Assembly: GCA_965153355.1 (NCBI GenBank)
Contig: OZ231126.1
Coordinates: 63,240,001 to 63,304,000 of the forward strand
Origin: Flaccisagitta enflata
Lineage: Eukaryota; Chaetognatha; Sagittoidea; Aphragmophora
Direction of reading: 5' to 3'
DNA: 64,000 bases
Within the stretch, counting starts at the first letter, position 1; every line of letters starts with the position of its first letter. The position numbers were made by a program, and so were the translations under genes. Of this stretch, positions 26,756 through 60,114 are shown one piece after another. The notes beneath the pieces are model-generated. The model was given only the letters and a program-made list of their open reading frames with translations, searched no databases and was not told the DNA's origin.

Positions 26756-26773
26756 GTTCGTTGAAATGCATGA

Positions 26774-46839
<20,066 letters not shown>

Positions 46840-46925
46840 AATATCAGTCTTTGTTTAAAGAACCGTCGCTGGAATGAGACGATCAAACCCAACATAGGTC
46901 AAAAATGAAGAAGGTTTGGGCAAGG

Positions 46926-48555
46926 GCAGTACTACAAAATATAGTACTACCTAGGAAAGAAGTCTACGTTTACCTGTAAGTAGTGATAACTACACCTCTA
47001 GTATTGATAAGTAGGAAAAATTGGTGAGATTTAAAAACTACTTTGAAAAATCTATCATTTGGGACCAATCCCGATCCTATGGCTCAAGGCGTTTAGAATT
47101 GAGAGCGATTTTAAGATGATATACCTTTTTTGAAAATGCAGAAAAATCAGGTTTGGTGAGTGCTGTTGTTAACATGTATCTAAGTTAGTGTCTTGGTATA
47201 TTGTGTAGATTGTGATAGATTTTGTTTCATGCGCAGGCATTAGATTGTGCCACTAACTGACTAAGTCCCAATGTCACTCCTGTTGATAAACTTTTGCCCA
47301 AATTAAAGCATGTGCGGCTCAAAAAAAAGTTTTAGGTCTTTTATATGTTATATTGCAGGTATTTATTGATAGATCTTAAAAAAATCCATGATAGAATTAA
47401 AGAGTTTCAAAAAATGAAGCATATGCCGCCAAGCACAATTTTGTCAGTCAAACGGTTTAAAAGTAACAGAAGTTTAAAGTTGGTGTCCCAAAAATCTGTT
47501 GGGAAAAAAGCTAACTTTGGCAATAAAAAAATCAAACTGCTTGTTTGTCAGTGTTTCACATCCAAGCAATGAGAAAAACATAGCAAAATCCATGACCATT
47601 TTGAAGCTCTGCAAAAGACCTTTCAAATGAGACCTTGCTGGATGTCCTTGCTCTATCCGTTTAGAAATAGCGTAAGGATGAAGACTGTTGGTAAATAATT
47701 TGGAAATCTACTATGTGATTTATGGCTTATCTTTATTCTAACATAAAAGTTAAACGCATTGAGTTAAAAATTTGTTCTTGGCGCCATTTTGAATAAAATT
47801 TGAAGCTCTTCAATTTGCTTATGGATAAATAGTAGCTAAGATAATCTTGAGCTGCATCATTGTCAAAAATGGAAAAACCAAAATTGTTCATTGGAAAAAC
47901 ATGAAATGAGCACTTTTTTCAATCGGTGATTTTTTTCTTCAAACCTTTGCCATTTTTAAACGAATAAAGCTACAGTGACCATCAACATCTCATTTGGAAG
48001 ATTTTTCGCAGGGCTTTCAAATGGTCATGGATTTTTTATGGTTCTGGCCCACAGTTAATCAGTTTAGTGCTCACTTTTGATGGACTGTAAGGTATTTAGG
48101 TGATGAAACCTCAAAAACACCCTTGCAACTTGTTTTTTTTTTACTATGTCAATTTTCACTTTCTAGTCAAACTGTGAAGGTTCATTCAATTATTATAGTC
48201 TAAATTATAGATGATAAAGAGAAAATAGTTAAAAGGTTATGTCTATTGCTATGAAATAGGATTTAATACTACCTAAAACTTTTTTTGAGCCGCACTGTAT
48301 AAGAAGAATGAGTGATATCAACTGAACAGGTGGAAAAGAGTTGCTTGAATGTTTTGTATGACATATCTCGGTAGAATCTATGTTGAGGCTCAGCAGATTG
48401 TTACTATGTCAAATGGAAGCATTGATAGTGTAGGGGGGGACATCAAATGAAGTTCTTAAAAAAAGAACCACCTCACTTGGTTTTTATCTTTTGCATAAAT
48501 GCACTGTTCCCTCAAGTGAACGTAGACTTTTTTCCTAGGTAGTACAACAGTACCA
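46926..48555. mobile_element. Foldback element containing a second nested element
   Basis: CAGTACTACAAAATATAGTA and AGTACTACCTAGGAAAG on the left are mirrored by TTTCCTAGGTAGTACAACAG on the right. Element 47310-48297 sits inside. No gene. Confidence 0.7.
47310..48297. mobile_element. Tc1-like MITE nested in 46926-48555
   Basis: Ends GTGCGGCTCAAAAAAAAGTT and AACTTTTTTTGAGCCGCACT are inverted and the right flank is TA. The interior has several copies of CCATTTxTAAACG motifs in both orientations. Confidence 0.75.
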
Positions 48556-48639
48556 TGTACAATGACCTAAAACACTAAAAAAGACAAAAAAAAAAAAAAA
48601 AGCGATATATTTCCAAAAAGTTACCAACAGATGGATGGA

Positions 48640-48921
48640 CGGACCGACGAGACAAGTAGAGTCACATGTCTGCAACTAAGAACTAAGTGACTGTGAACCT
48701 TGGTCGCTGCTAGTTATTGCCATCAACGGATAATCGCTACTCAAATGGTATCAATACAAGGCCGGATAAGCGGCACGTAAGTCGCTGACAATTGGATAGG
48801 GGCAGCAATGCATAAATGGCTAACAATTCAATAATGTGATGAGCGGACGGGCTTACAGTCGGATAGATGGACGGACAGACAGACCAAATGTGGAGAGACA
48901 AGAGTCTCATGTACGAGACTG
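48640..48921 (+). mobile_element. Two family A copies in tandem
   Basis: The first ends with AGTCACATGTCTGCAACT (48660-48677). The second runs from AAGGCCGGATAAGCGGC (48759) to the hairpin AGTCTCATGTACGAGACT (48903-48920). Confidence 0.75.
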
Positions 48922-48967
48922 AAAATTCATCTGCATCGAGGCGGTCTTTACAACGCTTTGAAAATGG

Positions 48968-48968
<1 letters not shown>

Positions 48969-49040
<72 letters not shown>

Positions 49041-49041
49041 C

Positions 49042-49094
<53 letters not shown>

Positions 49095-49169
49095 ACAGAA
49101 AACAGCCTCGGCGCCGCTGAATATGGTTGTGTTGGCATTGTTGTTACTGTTGTTATTGTTGTTGTTGTG

Positions 49170-49206
<37 letters not shown>

Positions 49207-49255
49207 AGTGTTGTTGTTGTTAGTGTTGTTGCTAGTGTTGTTGTCGCTGTGTCAC
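48969..49255. repeat. (CAA)n facing (TTG)n, a long hairpin-forming array
   Basis: (CAA)n/(CAG) at 48969-49098 and (TTG)n at 49128-49250 are complementary and separated by about 30 bp of mixed sequence. Confidence 0.93.
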
Positions 49256-49394
49256 AAAGGCATAGGTAGCGGGCCAATGTGACTAGCTTGAGCTGTCTTT
49301 TTTTTCTTTACCATGGTTAGTGTAATGAAATGTTACAAAGTCGCATGTTGTTTACACGTCCAGATACAGCACGTGAACAGTACATGGGCATAAA

Positions 49395-49910
49395 CAGTCA
49401 GTGGACAAAACAAAATCGGTAGAGAGCTCACTCTGTTAGCTTTGATCCAACCTACTGTTATTAAACAGCAGGCTGTAAACAACAACTGGTTGTGAAAATT
49501 ACAGCCGGCTGTCATCTTACAAAGTAGGCAAAAATCCAACTTAAATAGAATAGATAGTGACTGGCATGTTCATAATCCTGATGAAATTCTGAGAAGTTTG
49601 ACATGTCACACTTAACACTTTTTATAAGAAATAATCTTTTAACATTGCATTATAACTTTATAAAACATTGATAAAAAATTTTTATTTTCATACAAAAGTA
49701 TATGTTGTGACATATCAAACTTGTCAGAATTTCACCAGAATTATGAATTTGCAGGTCTCAATCTATTTGGTAAAAGTTAGTTTTTGCCACGCGACTGGCA
49801 TGACAACCGACTCATGGTACAGTGATGACTGATCTGCTGTTTGATAACAGTACGTTGGATCAAAGCTAACAGAGTGAGCTCTCTACCTATTTTGTTTTGT
49901 CCACTGACTG
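49395..49910. mobile_element. Family D palindromic MITE, copy 3
   Basis: Ends CAGTCAGTGGACAAAACAAA and TTTGTTTTGTCCACTGACTG are complementary, with GAGAGCTCACTCTGTTAGC mirrored inside. The interior resembles copy 2. Confidence 0.85.
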
Positions 49911-50083
49911 TAAAGGGCAGAGACGCAGAGAACGAAGCTGTTACATGCTGCTCCACGACTATTTTACGATGTCCCGTTCATAAATTGAAATCATTCTTAT
50001 GCTTCATCAAAAAAAGAAGAGTGAAAGAATAATTTGGTCTTGTTCATGAGTAAGTTGTTGCTCGTCCATCTTCCAACGAGTCT

Positions 50084-50305
50084 GGGCGTGTTTCTAGTGA
50101 CCGCCAATAACGCGTATCTTCCCTTTGAACGCGTTCACAGCATGAACATATATTCATAGAATTTCAACTGTCCCACGAGGGAGCGAGCGAAACGAGCATA
50201 GCGCTGCGGAGCGAGTGAGGGGAGTGAACGGTGCGAGCGAATGAACGTAGCGAGAGATCGAGTGGCCTGTTAGAAACGCGATTGTCTTTGACTAGAAACA
50301 CCGCC
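50084..50305. mobile_element. Family E element
   Basis: GGGCGTGTTTCTAGTGACCG at one end and GACTAGAAACACCGCC at the other are inverted. Between them are GAGCGAGCGAAACGAGC-like repeats. Confidence 0.65.
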
Positions 50306-50417
50306 TCTGTTTGAGCCCCAAAGGCCGTGATTATGTTTCGGTTGGTTCGGCGTGAGAAGGAGATCATGGTGACCGGCAAGTATCGAGGAAACAATATTGA
50401 GAAAAAGTATAAGAACA

Positions 50418-50582
50418 AGGCCGGATACACGGCCAATACCAGTTGCGGACGGGTGGGCAGGGGCGGAAATGCGCGTTTTCACACTTTCCAACTCGATCAC
50501 CATGACGGACCGAGGGACCGACCGACGGACCGACGGACGGACGGACAAAGCCTCTTATAGAGTTGCGTGTCCGCAACTAAAA
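50418..50582 (+). mobile_element. Family A element, complete
   Basis: AAGGCCGGATACACGGCCAA, GGACGGGTGGGCAGGGGCGG, (GGAC)n, then hairpin AGTTGCGTGTCCGCAACT (50561-50578) and AAAA. Confidence 0.87.
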
Positions 50583-50871
50583 ATGTTATTCAGGGGAAAA
50601 AAAGTAATTGGAGCAAGATCGATAAGAGCAATGACGCTATGTCGCGTACCTCACATCTTTAAACCCATTTCTTTGTCGGACCAGAAGAAATAAACAAGAC
50701 AAAAAATTGTAAAAGACATTTGTGACTGTCAGAGGGAGGGCGGGACGGATGGACTGACGGACCGACGGACAAGCGACTAAATCCTGTGCTAAGAACCATC
50801 GAACACCAGGAAGAAAAATAAACATCACCGCGTACGGGTGGGCAAGGGCGTACAACCCCCCCCCCCCACCA

Positions 50872-51103
<232 letters not shown>

Positions 51104-51179
51104 TACACGCACACGTTTTCATACTTTTTGACTCGATCTCAACGGGCCGACTGACCAACGGACAGACAAAGCCTCAAAT

Positions 51180-52620
51180 AGTCGCGGGTTTGCGATGGAG
51201 AAGTTATCTTAACATTCATCTTCTACCGGTCATCAGCCACTATAGGAACAAATCTTGCTGATCAAAAACAAAACTTGTCAATTGATGGGGAACAAACCGT
51301 ATCAAGTATGCTTATATGATCATATGCTACGTTTGAATGCTCTGCTTTACATGTCATTGTCAGCAATGAGGACAATGCAATGGCGCTACCGGGTGATTAA
51401 TCTCAGAGGGGGAAAAGTATCAAGCTGACAATCCTACTATCTTGCTAATAAGTTTATCAACGTCTGAAAAAAAGCCTTAACTTTGGAACAGTGATGCTCA
51501 TAAACAAATTAAATTACAATTACCAGATTGGTCGCAATTTAACGAGTTAGAACAAATACTCAAAATGAGACTGATTTGGTAGTTATAGTTTTAATTGTTT
51601 TGGAGCAACACTCTTTCAAAGTTCATGCTTTATTTGAGGTAGTGATATATTTATTGGTAAGATAGTATATTCATCATGTCAATGGTCTGAAATCACTTTT
51701 CTCTCAAAATACTGTGATTGATATTTTTTCTGAAAAAGATTTCATTGCTTTGCATTAATAGCTGATGCCCAAAAAACCATAGTACTCTGGAATATATCAA
51801 CCAGTCACCCATGGGCAAAAAGTGGTCAGCGATACCCTATGCCATGCTATGCATGATTTTGACTGTAAGAAAGCAGTGCTTCAGCACACAGAGAGACTTT
51901 TGTTACTAATTGAGGGCCTAAAAGAGTCCCCCTATGTTCTACAGGACATTCAGCCCCTTTGGAGCCGCTGCCTAAAAAGTTGAAGGCTGACCTCAATATT
52001 TTTTTTCTGACCGTTTTCCCGAAATTTTTTTTTTTAAATCATGAACTTTAAAAGAATTTTGCTCTCTAATGAAAAGATCTCCAGAATTGAAGAACGTTTT
52101 TCAACGGGTGATTAAGATCAATTACGTTTAATTAGGAATGATTGTAAAGCATTAAAGCATTAAAGCAGCGGTATATCAAGCGTGTCAAGCATTATGACAG
52201 CGGTATATCAATTTCTAGCAATTGGAATTGAATTTAAATGAAAACTTTTTATCATTTTCAGTTTTTCAGTAAAAATTAGTAAAAATCCGTATTTTGTTTT
52301 TTGATTTGGATCTTTTACTGTTACAAACACAAACCTTTTGAGCCTTTTTAATTCTCAAAACAGCGTGTAAAGTTTCATAGTCTTACGCAAACCTTTGTTA
52401 AAGACGTGTTAGGCTGTTTTTGGCTATTTTACGTTTACGTTTATGATAGCTCAGAAGTCATGCATGATGGGCTAGAAAGCCATGATTGGCTAGAAAGCCG
52501 GGAGTAACGAGAATTTATAGATAAATTATAAGATCAATCACTCCGCAGATCAAGACTCTCTGCCTTTAGTTAGTTCACATTTTGTCTTCAGAAAAGAATG
52601 ATGTACAAATCCTAAGAGAA
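51180..52620. other. No gene seen apart from the family B copy
   Basis: 51395-51440 (GGGTGATTAATCTCAGAGGG, then AAAAGTATCAAGCTGACAAT) resembles a terminus of the 41902-42492 element, and 52098-52115 (ACGGGTGATTAAGAT) may be the other end. Otherwise AT-rich. Confidence 0.4.
51801..51979 (-). mobile_element. Short family B element without minisatellite
   Basis: CAGTCACCCATGGGCAAAAA and GTGGTCAGCGATACCC at one end, TTCTACAGGACATTCAGCCC and GAGCCGCTGCC at the other. At about 180 bp it shows the minimal element: ends only. Confidence 0.75.
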
Positions 52621-52627
52621 AGAGAGC

Positions 52628-52912
52628 TAAGAGAAATAAGACAGACAGTGATAGACACCAACAACACGATCCGAAAGTTGACCAGCTAACTACTCAAACA
52701 CTACTTCTTTGGATTAAACAATCAAACCTACTACTTTTGGAAAGAATCTGTTTTCTCATTGTAATTTTATTATATTACAAATCCTTTTACAATTATGTGC
52801 CTTACAACCGCCTAATTAAGCATTCACCTTCTAAGAGAAATGAGACAGACAGTGATAGTCACCAACAACACGATCCAAAAGTTGACCAGCTAACTACTCA
52901 AACACTTCTACA
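52628..52912. repeat. Direct repeat of ~75 bp, spaced ~208 bp
   Basis: AAGAGAAATAAGACAGACAG to CTACTCAAACACT at 52628-52703 returns at 52834-52909 with few changes. Confidence 0.85.
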
Positions 52913-53654
52913 GTCCTTTGCTCTCAAAGCTGACAATCATTTACATTGGTTCTTGGCTATCTTATGTTCAAATTTCATCACACTAGGTCAATTTTTAGTG
53001 TAGTTTTTCCTTGTTGAGTGAGTATATGTGTTTGTGTGTCTGTGTCTGTGTGAGTCTGTGTCTGACTGTCTGTCTGTCTGTTCTTTTTTCAAACCTTATC
53101 AATACAGAAATGTATTCCTTTGCAGAAAAGTCAGTCGCCTGACCGGAACTGCGCTCGCGTTTCTCGACCAACAAATGACAATCGGCGAGTTACGTCACTG
53201 CCAATTGATGCACGTGTCTCGATGATGGGAAGGGAGGGAAATGGACCATCAGTCATGGAACCGGCGGAGAGAGCAAATGAGAGACAGAGTGCAGGATGTG
53301 ATGTGGCGATAGACGAGAGAAATATCGATGCTGTTAAACAATTGATCTGCGATTTCAATAATGACGTCATCCATTCGACTTCGACGTAACTCTAAAATTA
53401 AGAGACCTCACGCTGACGCTTCCGGCTTCCGTCGCTTCTTCCGTCTGCTCTTATGTCTGCCTCTCCTTATTCTTATGCAGTCTCTCGTCTCTTTCCTCTA
53501 TCAAGTTCATTCCACTTTTGGTATCATCGTCGTTATGTGACCAATTCAATTTTACTCCCTCGTGCATTCCCTCGTCTTTCCTTCTCTGTCTTTTCGTCTC
53601 ACAGTAAGTGTTACTTATTCATAATCTGGTCTGTCTGTCTTTCTTTCTTTCTTA

Positions 53655-54308
<654 letters not shown>

Positions 54309-54450
54309 AGACTATCGCGTGCGGGCGTCGTGACGAAGACTGACCTAGACTGATTAATGAAACCCAGACAACACCTTTGGCCGTGTCTTCGTGATCTCGC
54401 CCCACGCGCGTTGCAACGTAAACTGTCAACTTTCTCCTTTCGATAGAGTT

Positions 54451-54499
<49 letters not shown>

Positions 54500-54699
54500 G
54501 CTTGGAGGCAACAACTCCATATCCTAAGTCCTCACCGGCGCGGCGGGGGAAGGAGGGAAGAAGGAGAGAGGGAGGAAGGAGGGAGGGAGGTAGCAAGGAT
54601 CGAGCGTCGGTAGTTGAATTCAAGATGCGCTAGACCTCAACCGCTTAATTTTCATTCAATTTCAATTTGTTATGACCATATGTTATGAAGCGATTATAA

Positions 54700-55029
54700 G
54701 TGACCAGGGGTGTATAAAGTTGAGTATTCCCCCCCCCCCCGGTGGGGGGGGGAATAAAATCAAAAGGTTTGGAGATGGGGAAGAAAATCAAAAGTTCAAA
54801 AAAAGAAAAAAGAAAATTTTTGAAGATCTAACACTTTTGGTAGTACCAAAAGGTAAAATACAATTACTACGACACAATTTAACACTATTTAAACCTAGAA
54901 TGTACTGTTTTTTAGCTTTGAGGGGAAGAAAATCAGAGATTTTGTTACGCCACGCGTTGCGTTGCGGGGAAGAAAATCAAAGGCAGGGGGGGAATAAAAT
55001 CAAAAGCCGCTCAACCATATACACCCCTG
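54700..55029 (+). mobile_element. hAT-like MITE, right arm only
   Basis: Ends are CAGGGGTGTATA (from 54705) and TATACACCCCTG (to 55029). ATTATAA occurs on both sides (54693-54699 and 55030-55036), while the left arm has one uninterrupted copy, proving an insertion. Five extra bases lie between the left repeat and the terminus. The interior has GGGGAAGAAAATCAAA repeats and a poly-C/poly-G palindrome. Confidence 0.8.
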
Positions 55030-56107
55030 ATTATAACACTACATGGCAAAACGACAGTTGGTCGAGCCTAGAGAGAGCACCACAAAAAAACACTAGGCTC
55101 TGAACATGATTATAGATCGGCTGGGGTGGGAGTGCAGTGGTGACAGATTTCCGGGGGTGGCTCAGTAAACCTCGAGTTCAATGGGTGACGATAAAGTTAC
55201 GCGTTACAAAGTGAACAATTGGAACCAACAGACTGCACACCTCCATTTTGAACCAACAGACTGCACTCTTCCATTTTACTTTGAACCCAAAATCCATTCC
55301 CACTGCACTGCACTTTTTTCGCTACCGCTCTTCCTCTTTCTTTGAGACCTTTACTCCGTCTTCGCTGCAGTGCACCTACTGCATCTGGAACCCTGTCTTT
55401 TTTGCCAGAGCCCCTTTCTTCTCTTCCTCAACTCGACGCTTCAGCCCCTCCGTTTCTGGAGTGAGTGATGCGTTGCGACCCGCTCGAAATCATCCGTGAA
55501 ATCGCATTGGAATCAACGCATGTCTCACGCCCCATTGCTCACTTTCTCCGTCCGCTTTTTTTTTAAGTCGCTGTAGCCCTTCTGTCTTTTTCGTTGTGTC
55601 AGCCTCTCAGGTGATAATCTCGCATTGCACTTGAATTTCTTCTTATACGCCCGTTTCTTTTTAAATTGCTGTATACTTCATCTACTAGCTTTCTCACTGT
55701 TGAGAGTGTTAAGGTGAATCATTCTTTCATCTAGAGGCAAGATTCAATCGTGCAATGACCGCACCGAAAAAATATGTGACATGTTTAACGGATGGAATGT
55801 TGACATTAAAAGAAAAAGTGATTCGGGGGTTGGGGAAGGGAGCATCTATGTGGGTTGTAATTTTCTTTTTTTTCATCAAAGTCAATAAAAAGAAACATAA
55901 GCTGACAGACTTATGAACGTACCGTAGAAAATATGGTATTAGCCTTCAGGTCAGCCAACAGACTGATCGGCCTAAACCTAACACTTTGAATTGGAAAGTC
56001 GTTAGAATGAATTTTTATCTCTGCTGTAAAAATAATCTGTCGTCTTTCTGACAGTTTCGATTAAGAAAGCTGTTGGATTCATGACAGCTTAAGCTCTGTG
56101 CGTCAAA

Positions 56108-56264
56108 CAAGGCCGGATACACGGCCATCAGTTGCGGACGGGTGGGCAGGGGCAGAAATGCGCGTTTTCCCACTTTTCAACTCGATCACCATGGACCAAC
56201 CGACCAACCGACCAACCAACGGACGGACAAAGCCTCTTATAGAGTTGCGTGTCCGCAACTAAAA
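56108..56264 (+). mobile_element. Family A element, right arm
   Basis: Partner of 17732-17882. AAGGCCGGATACACGGCCAT at the start and hairpin AGTTGCGTGTCCGCAACT (56243-56260) at the end. Confidence 0.87.
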
Positions 56265-56464
56265 AGGCCATTTCAATGTATCAATGACCTCTTCGTCATT
56301 CCCTTTCTGCCGCCTCCCCGTCCGCACTTCACATCTTCGCATGCCCCATCCTTCCCGTTTTAAGCCATGAGACTTTTTTTTTCCCCTCGGGTCAGTTTCA
56401 TATCGGCCAATGCCCTCTCCTGGCTTCCCCGCTGGGCCCTTTCCGATGCCATCCCATGATATTC

Positions 56465-56466
<2 letters not shown>

Positions 56467-56554
<88 letters not shown>
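56467..56554. repeat. (CT)n microsatellite, right arm
   Basis: Pure run matching left-arm 17444-17526. Confidence 0.95.
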
Positions 56555-56560
<6 letters not shown>

Positions 56561-57312
56561 GTCCCTTTCTGACCGGTAATAAATTTTTGCGTCCCCAAAG
56601 GCTCATTTTAAGATCGACTTTGACTGTCGATACGAAAACGGCAAACCGAATTCGAAGAGATAAAGAGAGAGACAAATATATAAAGGCAAAATGATTCCAA
56701 AGAGACAAAAGAGAGAGACTAAGAAGTGAGGGCAAAATGGATACGAAGAGATAAAGAGAGAGACAAAGCAATAAAGGCAAAATGGATCCAAAGAGACAAA
56801 GAGAGAGACTAAGAAATAAAGGCACAATGGATACGAAGAGATTAAGATAGAGACAAAAAAGTAAAGGCAAAATGGATTCGAAGAGACAAAGAGAGAAACT
56901 AAGAAATGAAGGCAAAAATGGATCCGAAGAGACAAAGAGAGAGACGAAGATATAAAGGGAAAATGGATCGGATGAGATAATGAATGAGACGAACAGAGGC
57001 AAAAGAAAGTGATGCAGAGGAAAAGTACCAGCTATCAATAAAGTACCAGCTATCAATACAGTACCAGCTTCTACGGGCTGGAAACGCAAGAAGAATTTGG
57101 AAAAAATGTCTCACTGAAAATAAAATACACCTTGAACGCGTCGAGCAATTCCTGAATGTCTACCATCAACATTGAAATCGAGATCATTTGAAAGCTTTTG
57201 GTCCAATAATGAATTTAAGAGGATTAGAAATATCGGAATGAATTCAACTTAGGATTAGAATTTAGCAATATCATCCTCTGCATTTGACTGAGTCTGCTCA
57301 TTTGCGCTAAAA

Positions 57313-57700
<388 letters not shown>

Positions 57701-58003
57701 GATAGACTGAGAGACAGACAAATAAAATACAGCGTGATCGATAAATAGTCATAGCTTAGCAGTTTAGAAATATTTAATTTTCATTCATGGAACCTACAAA
57801 AGAAGACGGCTCAATTCCTAAAATTTCTATTTCCTCACATAGAAAAAAAACTCTTCATGAGATGTTTTCATCACTCCACCTCCGTTGGTCCATCCATCTA
57901 TCTTCTGCATTACGTTGGCCCACACTCCGCACTATTTTTGGATGAAAATGTTCACTGCGTATCCCTCATCGAGAGCGACTGATGTTGACTCATGTTGAAC
58001 ATA

Positions 58004-58920
58004 CAGTTGAACCTCGCTCTAACGGACCCGCCACCAACGGAATTCCGCCTATAACAAATGCAAATTCATGGTTTATTCAAGTTAATTTCTTTTATTTCCT
58101 TTTGGGCAGCGTCCCCGAAGGGGCCGATGACCTATGCTTTCACACATAGGAGAAATTTTTCCTTCTCCTCCTTCTCCTTCTCCGTCCCCCCCTCCGAAGC
58201 TCATATCCTGGCCTAAATCCTAGTCTCCAGGCCCAAATCTTAGTCTCCAGGCCCCAATCCTAGTCTCGAGGCCCAAATTCTAGCCTCAAGTCCCAAATCC
58301 TAGGCTCAAGGCCCAAATCCTAGCCTCGAGTCTTAATTCCAAGCTTCAAGCCTCAAATCCCAGCCTAACTCTCTGGAGGCTCATCTCCCAGCCTCCAGGC
58401 TCACATCCAAGGCTCAAAGCTCAAATCCCAGTCTCAAGCCTCAAATCCCAGCCTCAAGCCTCAAATCCCAGCCTTGAGGCTCAAATTAGCCTCATGGCTC
58501 AAATCCTAGCCTAAAGCCTCAAATCACAGCCTCAAGGCTTATATCCCATACTCAAGCGTCAAATCCCAGCCTCAAGCCTCAAATCCCAGCCTTGAGGCTC
58601 AAATCACAGCCTCGAGGCTCAAATGGCAGCCTCGAGGCTTAGATCACAGCCTCATAGCTTGAATCACAGCCTTGAGGCTCAAATCCCATTATTGATGCTC
58701 AAATTCAATACTAAAGCTTCAAAACTTACTAAGCATAGGTCATCGGCCCCTTCGGGGCCGCTGCCCCTCTCACCTTCACACTCACATACACTAACACAGG
58801 GGCAAAGGGAACCGCTGACCATCTAACGCTTTTGCGACTATTTTGGCAATAATAGAAGTTCACCTATAACAGAAAAAAAATTATTTGTCCTCTGAAATCC
58901 GTTAGAGCGGGATTCAACTG
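58004..58920 (+). mobile_element. TA-flanked pogo/Tc1-like MITE with nested family B element
   Basis: Inverted ends CAGTTGAACCTCGCTCTAAC and its complement (GTTAGAGCGGGATTCAACTG) are flanked by TA on both sides. The left arm shows the target region with no such element. A family B element (58100-58840) splits it, so the MITE itself is about 175 bp. No transposase is encoded. Confidence 0.85.
58100..58840 (+). mobile_element. Family B element nested in the MITE
   Basis: Begins TTTGGGCAGCGTCCCCGAAG and ends GACCATCTAACGCTTTTGCG. The interior is a minisatellite of roughly 20-bp units of the type CTCAAATCCCAGCCTCAAG. A second inverted copy of the GGCCCC hairpin lies at 58741-58768. Confidence 0.8.
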
Positions 58921-59605
58921 TACATCCAGTCGTGATGATATCACTACGACGGACGAAAAATCCAACCGAGCGATTGTCCACTTTTTTGAAGCAATAGAAA
59001 TCGTTTTAAAGAATGTATGATGGACGAATATAAATGATTCAGATGAGAGACAGACTGAAACCCTCTCATCAAAGTACAAAGTACAAAGTACAAATCTAAC
59101 TTCAACCCAAACCGATGATGAGCTAATTTGCATATTGCAGTGTTAACGTTTCTTTCTCTGCGGAAAATGATTTAATTTTAGTTTTTGGAACTTTTCAGCC
59201 GAGAGGATGTCACGTATCAAACTAAAGTCTTCAGGATGTTTTGAGAGCTACTTTTGATACCATGTCTTCATATCTATTTGAATTCGTCCATCTGTCCCTC
59301 TATATTATTCACATGTCAAGCGGAAAACAAATTTAAAGCAGAAACGGGCCATTACATCCTCTGGTTTGACTTATTTTTTTTTCTTGTTTGACTTCCACAT
59401 GGTATAGATGAACCTTCCGGATTACCTTCCCGGGGCATTTTTTAGATGGCGGGGGCCAGTCCCGCCTCGCATTGATTGGGTAGGCCTACTTGATGGCGAA
59501 GAGATCCGTGGGATTGATCCAAGCTGTTCACTCAAAATGGTGCAGGATAACATTTCGCTTGTGGCGTGCGAGTGAATTAAGATAAACATAAGCTACATTA
59601 TAACC

Positions 59606-59875
59606 AGGCCGGGTACACGGTCAATATCGGTCACTTGCAGGTGGGCGGGGGAGGTGATCCGGGTGGGCAGGGGCAGTATCTTGATGCGCGGGGGCCTTGA
59701 TACTGCTGGCAGGGGCTGTAATGCTAAGATTTCATTTTTAGTTGCGGACACGAAACTCTATAAGAGGCTTTGTCTCTCCGTCCGTCCGTCCGGCCGACCG
59801 TCCGTCTGTCCGTAGTGATTGAGTCGAAAAGTGGGAAAACTGGTGGCCGTGTATTCGGCCTTGTTAAGGACGATT
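59606..59875. mobile_element. Composite family A copies, right arm
   Basis: CCAGGCCGGGTACACGGTCA with repeated GGCAGGGGC runs into hairpin AGTTGCGGACACGAAACT (59740-59757). A reversed copy follows, ending GTGTATTCGGCCTTGTT. Matches left arm 14198-14490. Confidence 0.7.
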
Positions 59876-60114
59876 TCGCGTAATCAAAAATTTCGTGTTA
59901 CCCCAACGGACTTACGAAGTACAATTCCTCCTACAGCATAATATATAGTCACTTAGAAAGTGACTAAAATGCTTTTCTCGCCGACCGATACGTATACGAT
60001 CTTATATTCGTCAGCAAAAAGCGACAGTACACACATCATCATAGCTACTAACTACGTTCCAAATAACACACATTAGGGGACAACGAAAGTGAAAAAAAAT
60101 GGAAAAAGGGGCCA

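Noticed and set aside
26240-26764. Open frames of 174 and 142 codons on opposite strands
   Set aside because: Both come from a minisatellite whose unit length is a multiple of three.
48867-49208. Polyglutamine protein at (CAA/CAG)n
   Set aside because: The frame has no credible splice sites or non-repeat coding sequence, and the array is matched by a facing (TTG)n.
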